Shown: piece after piece, positions 57,601-64,000 of the stretch | Numbering within the stretch: the first letter of the stretch is position 1 | Layout of the letters: every line of letters starts with the position of its first letter | Source of the DNA: Paracoccaceae bacterium | Lineage (GTDB): Bacteria; Pseudomonadota; Alphaproteobacteria; Rhodobacterales; Rhodobacteraceae | NCBI GenBank assembly: GCA_030148225.1 | Contig: JASBTX010000004.1 | Span: 62,001-126,000, forward strand | Length of the DNA stretch: 64,000 nucleotides | Reading direction: 5' to 3' | Program-made: the position numbers and the translations under genes | The notes under the pieces: generated by a model | The model's input: only the letters and a program-made list of their open reading frames with translations | The model's database searches: none | Told to the model about the DNA's origin: nothing

Positions 57601-57987
57601 TCAGTCGGTGGCGTGATCCATCAGCACATCACGCGGCACAATCTCGAGTGCGCGCTCGTGGGTGGATGCCAGACGTATGCGCGGCGCGGCGCCTTCGTCG
57701 GCGGCCTGCAGGAAACGCGCCGCACACAGGCACCACTGATCGCCGGGTTTCAACCCCGCAAACCCGTATTCGGGCCGGGGCGTCGAGAGGTCATTGCCGA
57801 CATATTTCGAATAGGCCAGAAATTCGGCTGTCATGATGGCGCAGACCGTGTGGCTGCCGGTGTCCGAAGCACAGGTGTTGCAATGGGCGTCGCGGAAAAA
57901 TCCGGTGAGCGGATCATGCGAACACGGCTCTAGCCGGGTGCCCAGCACATTGACCGAAGGTGCGATTTCAAGGGGATCATTGCTCAT
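57601..57987 (-). CDS. DUF2237 family protein
   Basis: A 128-residue protein with the DUF2237 pattern NVLGTRLEPCSHDPLTGFFRDAHC near the start and CAIMTAEFLAYSKYVGNDLSTP in the centre, ending DQWCLCAARFLQA. Three to five conserved cysteines suggest metal binding. Function unknown. Its ATG overlaps the pth stop. Confidence 0.87.
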   Translation of the reverse strand: MSNDPLEIAPSVNVLGTRLEPCSHDPLTGFFRDAHCNTCASDTGSHTVCAIMTAEFLAYSKYVGNDLSTPRPEYGFAGLKPGDQWCLCAARFLQAADEGAAPRIRLASTHERALEIVPRDVLMDHATD

Positions 57988-58691
57988 CTGAACCTGTCCA
58001 CCAACCGTTGTAGCGTTGACCGGCTGTCGGGTTCGGCCTGAGGCGTCGTGGCATTGTCCTCGGGCGCGGCACCGGCGTCGGCCTTCACCGCCGCATCCTT
58101 GCGTGTGCCCGTTGATTTGCGCGCAGGCGCGACCCGCAGGCCCACAGCGTTCAGAAACCGGGCATTGTCACCCGCTGCCAGATGCGGTGCCCCATCGGAA
58201 ATGCCGCGCAGCATGTCATCGAGCCAATCCTGATCGGCCTTGGCGAAATCGGACAGGACATAGCCAGGCACACGGTCCTTGTGGCCGGGATGACCGACAC
58301 CGATACGCACGCGGCTGTAGTGCGGGCCGATATGCTGATGCACCGAACGCAGACCGTTATGACCGGCATGCCCGCCGCCATCCTTGACCCTGATCCGCCC
58401 GGGCGCGAGGTCAATTTCATCGTGAAAGACGATGAGGTCTGTTGGTTCAAGTTTGTAAAATCGAAGCGCCTCGCCAATGGATTGCCCGGATTTGTTCATA
58501 AATGTCATGGGCTTGAGCAAAAGCACCTTGTGCGAACCCAACCGGCCTTCGCTGATTTCACCCTGAAACTTGCTGCGCCAGGGGCCAAAGCCGTGATCCC
58601 CGGCGATGCGATCAACCGCCATGAAGCCGACATTATGTCGGTTGCGGGCATATTTCCCGCCGGGATTTCCAAGGCCGGCCAAGAGTTTCAT
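57984..58691 (-). CDS. pth: Peptidyl-tRNA hydrolase
   Basis: Encodes 235 residues from ATG 58691. The enzyme has LAGLGNPGGKYARNRHNVGF with the catalytic His, FMNKSG and DEIDLAPGRIRVKDGGGHAGHNGLRS. It recycles peptidyl-tRNAs. The C-terminal extension (from about residue 190) is Ala- and Lys-rich, beyond the core length of about 190. rplY lies upstream on the same strand, the common rplY-pth arrangement. Confidence 0.95.
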   Translation of the reverse strand: MKLLAGLGNPGGKYARNRHNVGFMAVDRIAGDHGFGPWRSKFQGEISEGRLGSHKVLLLKPMTFMNKSGQSIGEALRFYKLEPTDLIVFHDEIDLAPGRIRVKDGGGHAGHNGLRSVHQHIGPHYSRVRIGVGHPGHKDRVPGYVLSDFAKADQDWLDDMLRGISDGAPHLAAGDNARFLNAVGLRVAPARKSTGTRKDAAVKADAGAAPEDNATTPQAEPDSRSTLQRLVDRFR

Positions 58692-58749
58692 GGCATAGCG
58701 CATAGATGAGTTTGGCGGTGCAATCCAGATGGCATCGGGCGGCGGAACG

Positions 58750-58775
58750 AAAAACGGCGGGCAATGCCCGCCGTT
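58750..58775 (-). terminator. Rho-independent terminator of rplY
   Basis: AACGGCGGGC (58753-58762) pairs perfectly with GCCCGCCGTT (58766-58775) around a three-base loop; on the minus strand a run of five T follows. It lies 25 bases after the rplY stop, before pth, so pth may have its own promoter. Confidence 0.88.
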
Positions 58776-58799
58776 CCTGTCTGCTTGATCGCACCGGAT

Positions 58800-59453
58800 T
58801 TATTCAGTGGCTTCGCCGTCTTCGGTGGCTTCGACCTCGGTCTCTGCCTCGCCCTCTTCGTCCTCGTTATCCGAAGACCGCAGGCCCGACGGTGCCGAGA
58901 TATTGGCGATCACAAAGTCACGATCAATGGTCGGACGCGCGCCGCTTGGCATTTCGATCGACGAAATGGTGACGGTGTCACCAACCTCGAGACCTGTCAG
59001 ATCAACGGTGATCTTTTCCGGAATCTCGCCAGCCGTCACCCGCAGTTCGACCTCCGGACGGACAACGGTCAGAACGCCGCCACGCTTGATGCCGGGGGCT
59101 TCGCCTTCGTTGATGAACTCAACCGGGATGAACAGGTTAACGCGCGATGTCCGGCGCAGGCGCATCAGGTCAAGATGCGTCGGCAGGTCCTTGACTACAT
59201 CGCGCTGGACGTTGCGGCAGATGACGCGCACATCATCCTGGCCTTCGACCTGAAGGTTGAAAAGAGTCGAAAGGAAGCGGCCCTCTTTCAGCTTTTTGAA
59301 CAGCACGTTGTAGGGGATGTTGATCGCGACAGGATCGGCACCGCCGCCATACACGATGCCAGGTACGAGCCCGTCTCTGCGAGCTTGACGAGCGGCCCCC
59401 TTGCCTGTCCCCGTCCGTACCGTAGCGTTAAGATTTGGAATCTCTTTAGCCAT
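58800..59453 (-). CDS. rplY: 50S ribosomal protein L25/general stress protein Ctc
   Basis: A 217-residue L25 of the longer Ctc type. The N-terminal L25 domain (about residues 5-95, [22 protein letters not shown]) is followed by the TL5-type beta domain and an acidic tail ([23 protein letters not shown]). It binds 5S rRNA. GGAG precedes ATG 59453. Confidence 0.95.
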   Translation of the reverse strand: MAKEIPNLNATVRTGTGKGAARQARRDGLVPGIVYGGGADPVAINIPYNVLFKKLKEGRFLSTLFNLQVEGQDDVRVICRNVQRDVVKDLPTHLDLMRLRRTSRVNLFIPVEFINEGEAPGIKRGGVLTVVRPEVELRVTAGEIPEKITVDLTGLEVGDTVTISSIEMPSGARPTIDRDFVIANISAPSGLRSSDNEDEEGEAETEVEATEDGEATE

Positions 59454-59650
59454 GGGTATCTCCAAAATGTAGGGGCATCCTCCAAGGGTGTATGCCCTGA
59501 TGAAGCGCCGCCTATAGAAGAGATTCGGCGAAAGGAAAAGCCCTTTGTCTGTTGAAACTTCGCTGAACTGGGGTGTGCGGGGTACCCGTTGCGGTTCGGG
59601 TGCCCGATCCCGGCTTGTTCATTCCCTGCCGCCATGGCAGATCGGGCTTC

Positions 59651-60790
59651 ATGTCGCTTTGGTCTTCATTCTGGATCTGCCGCGCACCGGCGCTGGCCTT
59701 TGGGCTGCTTGGCCTTTATTGGGGGGCGTTTTCGGCGCAGGTGCCTGTGCTCAAGCTCAGGATCGGGGCAGGGGATGCCGAGTTTGGCACATTGATGCTG
59801 GCCTCGGCGCTGGGCATCGTTTCAGCCATGGCGCTGGCACCCCGGATCGACCCGCGGTTGGGGCGATACGGAATGCTGATCGCGCTTTTGCTGACATCGG
59901 TGGCGTTCCTGCTGCCGGGCCTGGCCAAAGAGCAGGCCACGTTTGCCCTGGCGATGCTGGTTGCGGGGTTCGGTGCCGGGCTGACCGATATCCTGATGAA
60001 TGCCCGTGTGTCCGAGGTCGAGGGCAGGTCGCGGCGATCGCTGATGAATATCAATCACGCGATATTCTCGCTCTTTTATGCCATTGCCGCGCTGGCCACG
60101 GGGGTTGCCCGCGAAATCGGGATGACGCCGTTTGAGGTATTTCTGGGTGTTGCGGTGGTCACATGGGCGTTTGGCTGGTTAGCACTGATGGCGCCCGAAC
60201 AGGCGGGCACGGGTTCCGGTGCTGGCGGTTCTGCACCCACGCTTTTCGTCGTGGCGGGCGGTGCGATCGTGCTGATTGCGTTCATGTCGGAAAATACGGT
60301 CGAGGGCTGGTCGGCGCTTCATATCGAACGGACGCTGGGCGGGCGCTATGTCGAAGGGGCGCTGGGGCCGGCAACGCTGGGTTTCACGATGGCATTCGGC
60401 CGGTTGATGGGCCAGGTCGTGGCGCACAGATTTTCCGAGATCAGGGTGATTTTCTTTGCGTCGTTCCTGAGTGCTGCGGGCGCATTTGTTGCAGCCCTGG
60501 CACCCGAGATATGGGTGGCCTATCTGGGATTTGGCCTGCTGGGTCTGGGCGTTTCGGTGATCGGGCCGATGGCGCTGGCGCTGGTGGGTAAATCGGCACC
60601 GCCCGGTTCGCGCACCCGGACGATGTCGCGCACGGCGGTGATCGGGTTCAGCGGGTTTTTCATCGGCCCGTTCCTGATGGGGATGACATCCGAGTATTTC
60701 GGACTGTCCGTGGCCTTTGGCGTGACGGGGCTGGTCCTGTTGATGACGCCGGTTCTACTGGTTCCGTGGCAGCGCCCGGTTGACGACTGA
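59651..60790 (+). CDS. MFS transporter
   Basis: A 379-residue protein with 11-12 membrane helices; the NARVSEVEGRSRRSLMNINHAIFSLFY stretch and the internal symmetry fit an MFS sugar/drug transporter of the FucP- or YbjJ-like kind. ATG 59651 is chosen from the first membrane helix. The last 36 bases overlap, on the opposite strand, the sulfotransferase-like gene. Confidence 0.86.
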   Translation: MSLWSSFWICRAPALAFGLLGLYWGAFSAQVPVLKLRIGAGDAEFGTLMLASALGIVSAMALAPRIDPRLGRYGMLIALLLTSVAFLLPGLAKEQATFALAMLVAGFGAGLTDILMNARVSEVEGRSRRSLMNINHAIFSLFYAIAALATGVAREIGMTPFEVFLGVAVVTWAFGWLALMAPEQAGTGSGAGGSAPTLFVVAGGAIVLIAFMSENTVEGWSALHIERTLGGRYVEGALGPATLGFTMAFGRLMGQVVAHRFSEIRVIFFASFLSAAGAFVAALAPEIWVAYLGFGLLGLGVSVIGPMALALVGKSAPPGSRTRTMSRTAVIGFSGFFIGPFLMGMTSEYFGLSVAFGVTGLVLLMTPVLLVPWQRPVDD

Positions 60791-61396
60791 GACCATGTGC
60801 CCGGCATCGCGCACCCTGCGGTACAGCGCGAATTCCTCGGGGCGGCGGGCCTCGAACGCCTGAACAAGGCCGGGATCGGCATCGGCCCGGATATCGGGCG
60901 AAACATTGCGCCGTTCAAATTCGGGCCGGAACCCGAAACGCTCTTGCAGAAACTGCAGGATAGGGTCCTGATCTTCGATCACGAACAGGTGGTCGATGCC
61001 CAGTTCACCGTGTTTGTTGTGGCTGAACCAGTGCTGGTTGCCGAATTCCTTGTGATCCTCGGGCCGGTCGACAATGCCGCGCAGAAATGTATCGAAACTG
61101 ACGCCGCGCGTGCTTTTGCGGTGGTTATTCATATGCGGCTGCTGGCGGTATTTGTACCAGCTGCGCATGCGGTCCAGCGGGTGGCGTAAAATCGCCATGC
61201 GCTCGGGCGTGATCTTGTTGAAGCGGGCAAGGAACTTGCCAAACGAGTTCTCATAGCGCTGAACGCTCATGTGGCGGAATTCAGGCGGATGGCGATAGAC
61301 GATGCTCGCCTTTGGTTCCAGCGCGGCCTCGAAGGCGGTTGAACCGGTCTTGGGCACCGCGAAATAGACAAGATTCTGTTTTTCAAAGACCAGCAA
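60755..61396 (-). CDS. Sulfotransferase family protein
   Basis: A 213-residue protein with the PAPS-binding FAVPKTGSTAFE (5'-phosphosulfate loop) near residues 13-24 and the 3'-phosphate-binding RHPLDRMRSWYKY near 71-83. The family transfers sulfate to sugars or lipids. Its end overlaps the convergent MFS gene by 36 bases. Confidence 0.83.
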   Translation of the reverse strand: MLVFEKQNLVYFAVPKTGSTAFEAALEPKASIVYRHPPEFRHMSVQRYENSFGKFLARFNKITPERMAILRHPLDRMRSWYKYRQQPHMNNHRKSTRGVSFDTFLRGIVDRPEDHKEFGNQHWFSHNKHGELGIDHLFVIEDQDPILQFLQERFGFRPEFERRNVSPDIRADADPGLVQAFEARRPEEFALYRRVRDAGHMVSVVNRALPRNQ

Positions 61397-61449
61397 CGGA
61401 CCGCCCCGGATATCATTTTCGCACCATCATCCGCGAACGGACGGCGCTG

Positions 61450-62619
61450 TCAATGATCCTGCCACACCCCTTCGAAATCCTGTGGAATCAGCAGGATATC
61501 GCGGGATAGATCACTTATGTTCCGGCAGCCACACAGCGCCATCGTCATATCCAGTTCGCGCTGGATGACCTCCAGTGCGCTTGTCACACCGGCCTGGCCC
61601 ATCGCCCCCAGCCCATAGACATAGGCCCGACCGATCATCGCACCGGTCGCGCCCATCGCCAGCGCCTTCATCACGTCCTGGCCCGAGCGGATGCCGCCAT
61701 CGAGCATGATTTCGATATCGCCGCCCACGGCCTCGACGATGGTCGAGAGCGACCGGATCGAACTGAGCGCACCGTCCAGCTGACGCCCGCCATGGTTCGA
61801 GACGATGATTGCCGAAGCACCAACCTTGACGGCTTCGCGGGCGTCACGGGCGTCAAGTATCCCCTTGAGGATGACCGGCCCGTCCCAATAGTCGATCATC
61901 TCTCCCACTTTGCTCCAGTCAAGGCTGGGATCGAATTGCTCGTTTGTCCATGATGACAGGGTCGAGACATCGGTCACCCCCTTGGCATGGCCGATCACGT
62001 TGCCGAATGTGCGGCGCTTCGTGCCCAGCATGCCCAGACCCCAGCGCCATTTGGTCGAGAGGTTGATGATGTTTGCAAGGTTCGGTTTGGGCGGTGCCGA
62101 CAGACCGTTTTTCAAATCCTTGTGCCGCTGGCCCATCAATTGCAGGTCCAGCGTGATCACCAGCGTTTTGCAGCCCGCGGCCTTGGCCCGGTCCATCATG
62201 TTTTTCTGAAAGTCCTGATCTTTGAGCGTATAGAGCTGAAACCAGAATGGTTTGGTGGTGTGCGCTGCGACATCCTCGACCGAACAGATCGACATGGTCG
62301 ACAGTGTGAAGGGGACACCAAAAGCCTCGGCCGCGCGGGCGGCCTTGATCTCTCCGTCCGCTGATTGCATGCCCATCAGCCCCACCGGTGCCAATGCAAC
62401 CGGCATGGCATAATCCTGCCCCACCATCGCCGATGCCGTGGACCGGTTCGACATGTCGACCGCAACGCGCTGGCGCAGCCTGATCCGTTCGAAATCGGTG
62501 ACGTTGTCGCGGAATGTCTGTTCGGTCCAGCTGCCGGATTCGGCATAGTCGAAAAACATTTTCGGCACGCGGCGGCGATAGATGGATTTGAGGTCGTTGA
62601 TGCAGGTGATGACAGCCAT
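61450..62619 (-). CDS. lldD: L-lactate dehydrogenase, FMN-dependent
   Basis: A 389-residue alpha-hydroxy-acid oxidase. The active site is SNHGGRQLDG with the catalytic His; FMN contacts are in APVGLMG near residue 77 and LDGGIRSGQDVMKALAMGA near the C-terminus; YAESGSWTEQTF is at the start. It oxidises L-lactate to pyruvate at the membrane. A perfect palindrome lies directly upstream. Confidence 0.93.
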   Translation of the reverse strand: MAVITCINDLKSIYRRRVPKMFFDYAESGSWTEQTFRDNVTDFERIRLRQRVAVDMSNRSTASAMVGQDYAMPVALAPVGLMGMQSADGEIKAARAAEAFGVPFTLSTMSICSVEDVAAHTTKPFWFQLYTLKDQDFQKNMMDRAKAAGCKTLVITLDLQLMGQRHKDLKNGLSAPPKPNLANIINLSTKWRWGLGMLGTKRRTFGNVIGHAKGVTDVSTLSSWTNEQFDPSLDWSKVGEMIDYWDGPVILKGILDARDAREAVKVGASAIIVSNHGGRQLDGALSSIRSLSTIVEAVGGDIEIMLDGGIRSGQDVMKALAMGATGAMIGRAYVYGLGAMGQAGVTSALEVIQRELDMTMALCGCRNISDLSRDILLIPQDFEGVWQDH

Positions 62620-62633
62620 GATCGATATCCATT

Positions 62634-62660
62634 AAATTGGTAATAAGTTTTTACCAATTT
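62634..62660. promoter_or_regulatory. Perfect inverted repeat upstream of lldD
   Basis: AAATTGGTAA (62634-62643) and TTACCAATTT (62651-62660) are exact complements around seven bases, ending 15 bases upstream of the lldD start. The TTGGT/ACCAA core is that bound by GntR-type regulators such as LldR, though the spacing is longer than usual. It probably overlaps the lldD promoter. Confidence 0.6.
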
Positions 62661-62704
62661 TAGATATTTATCGCAACCCTTGGTCAATCCCGGTAATCTG
62701 AGGG

Positions 62705-64000
62705 TCAGTCCGTTGTTTTTACGTAAGATTTCACAGATGCCGCGAATTCCGCGGCCTCATCGGCTGCGGTGCCGAGTTGCTGGCCGGGGTCAAAGACATG
62801 GTCCAGCTGCAGCGCGGGCCATTGGCGCGCCGCCAGTTGCGCTAGTGAAGCATCAGGGCCGATTTCCCGGCAAAGCTCTTTGACGGCCTGCTGTGCCTCG
62901 GGCCGCGGCATCTGTTCTGTCAGGGCAAAAGAGAGTGCTTCTGCAAAAATGGCACCGTGGCTGGCATCGATCTGGCGCATCATCGCGTCAGGTTCGGGGC
63001 GAAGCGCATCGAGGACGGCTTCCGCTACATTGAGCGCCTGACCGGTCGCCGCCGAGATCAAGGGAATTGTCATCCATTCGAGTATCCACGCCGCCCCGTC
63101 GCGCTGCTGGCGGTGGATCATCGCCGATTGCATCGCGGTATTCTGGGCCTGCACAAACCGCGCCAGCGTCACCAGAAGAGAGGCCGCAACCGGGTTCGAT
63201 TTCTGGGGCATGGTCGATGAGGCACCGGCATTGCCCATCGTGACCTCGCCCATGCCGGTCTGGGACAACAGGATCAGATCCTCGCCCATCTTGGCCAGTG
63301 CCGCGGTCAGCCGTGTCGCCCATGCCGAAAACCCGGCCAGCGCATCGCGGTCAGTGTGCCAGCCCGCACCCGGATCGGTCAGGCCAAGCTGATCGGCCAT
63401 TGCCCGACGGATGGCGGGACCCTTGTCACCCATGACACTGAGCGTGCCCGCCGCACCTGCGAGTGACACCGTCAGAAGACCGGGTTTCAGCGCGTCAAGC
63501 GCCTGCGCCTGTGCCAGCAGGGGCCGGCCCCACGCGGCAGCGACCTGACCAAAGCTGGTGACTGTCGCCACCTGGCCATAGGTGCGCGCCGCCATGGGCA
63601 GTTGCGCATGATCATTGCCCATTTTTCCCAGCCACGACAGCACCTCACCCAGTCGCGACTGATATAGCGCGATCACCTGGCGCAGCCTGAGCATCAGGGC
63701 GGTATCGATGATATCCTGCGACGTGGCCCCCCAATGCAGGTATTGGGCATGTTCCGGCGCGCCGATCTCGCGGCGAAATTCCGCGACCAACGCCGGTACG
63801 GGCACCGCGTTGCGGCCCGTGGCATCGGATAGCGCTGCTGGATCGATCTGTACCTCGCGGCTGGCGCGTTCGATCGCGGCGGCGGCGGTTTCGGGGATCA
63901 GGCCTGATGCCGCCTGTGCCCGTGCCAGCGCGGCCTCGACCAGCAGCATCGCCCGGATTTCGGCTGATGCCGAAAAAAGCCGCGCGACCGCTTCATCGCG
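62705..64000 (-). CDS. pcaB: 3-carboxy-cis,cis-muconate cycloisomerase-like (partial)
   Basis: The frame is open to the window edge, so the 5' end is missing; 431 residues are present. It belongs to the fumarase/aspartase/adenylosuccinate-lyase superfamily, with the signature SSTMPQKSNPVAA and, near the partial start, RLFSASAEIRAMLLVEAALARAQA, which is typical of PcaB. PcaB closes the lactone ring in the protocatechuate branch of the beta-ketoadipate pathway. The rest of the pca genes would be upstream, off the window. Confidence 0.85.
   Translation of the reverse strand, partial: RDEAVARLFSASAEIRAMLLVEAALARAQAASGLIPETAAAAIERASREVQIDPAALSDATGRNAVPVPALVAEFRREIGAPEHAQYLHWGATSQDIIDTALMLRLRQVIALYQSRLGEVLSWLGKMGNDHAQLPMAARTYGQVATVTSFGQVAAAWGRPLLAQAQALDALKPGLLTVSLAGAAGTLSVMGDKGPAIRRAMADQLGLTDPGAGWHTDRDALAGFSAWATRLTAALAKMGEDLILLSQTGMGEVTMGNAGASSTMPQKSNPVAASLLVTLARFVQAQNTAMQSAMIHRQQRDGAAWILEWMTIPLISAATGQALNVAEAVLDALRPEPDAMMRQIDASHGAIFAEALSFALTEQMPRPEAQQAVKELCREIGPDASLAQLAARQWPALQLDHVFDPGQQLGTAADEAAEFAASVKSYVKTTD

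Noticed and set aside
1-64000. CRISPR arrays, rRNA genes and insertion sequences
   Set aside because: No regularly spaced repeats, no rRNA-like sequence and no transposase frame were seen anywhere in the window.

Overview
The window is a high-GC stretch from an alphaproteobacterium, most likely a Rhodobacterales (Roseobacter-type) bacterium. This is inferred from the family mix: TRAP permease, fused xanthine-dehydrogenase-type enzyme, PleD-like cyclase, DUF983, DUF2237, DUF3572, CTC-type L25, and a tRNA-Lys followed by dapF and mtaB. A GGGGGC/GCCCCC plus CGGCC/GGCCG double hairpin after one operon also resembles an intergenic repeat common in that group. No species can be named from sequence alone.

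Left host segment (1-18 kb). A TRAP permease end and three dehydrogenases look like a polyol or sugar-acid catabolic operon. Facing it is a translationally coupled minus-strand operon (10,695 to 3,590, then a MarR gene). It encodes an FAD subunit, a fused 2Fe-2S/molybdenum subunit, a 6-hydroxynicotinate-reductase-like Fe-S protein, a UPF0280 (ApbE-like fold) protein and two DUF1185 paralogues, which suggests N-heteroaromatic breakdown. Then comes a redox set (pentaheme cytochrome c, Tll0287-like heme protein, membrane bis-His cytochrome b), followed by an H-NOX nitric-oxide sensor and a soluble hybrid histidine kinase. An Lrp regulator divergent from an arginase / isochorismatase-fold / DDAH-like operon closes the segment.

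Island (18,072-27,583). A 9.5-kb element sits in tRNA-Lys(TTT), bounded by a perfect 49-bp direct repeat. It carries a tyrosine integrase, an AlpA-like regulator, a primase, a DUF927 helicase, small ORFs, an XRE/PemK toxin-antitoxin pair and three unrecognised cargo genes, but no capsid genes. Near both ends it has inverted clusters of GTTAC/GTAAC iterons, so it looks like a P4/PICI-type satellite with its own replication module. Base composition is visibly lower in GC than the flanks.

Right host segment (27.6-64 kb). dapF and mtaB are followed by a long minus-strand operon with caiD, an NDP-forming acyl-CoA ligase, an acyl-CoA dehydrogenase, two sterol-desaturase-family proteins, an aldo/keto reductase and a DauA-like oxidase. 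Next come a class II aldolase divergent from a LysR gene, adenine deaminase with AMP nucleosidase, HU, CcdA with a thioredoxin, and a second carnitine locus (BKACE, carnitine dehydrogenase-thioesterase fusion, SDR). The rest holds a fatty-acid desaturase with a divergent XRE regulator, an ECF sigma module with EF-hand and metal-sensor-like proteins, a PleD-like cyclase with degenerate receivers, pth and rplY, an MFS transporter, a sulfotransferase-like protein, lldD behind a perfect palindrome, and a pcaB gene cut by the window edge.
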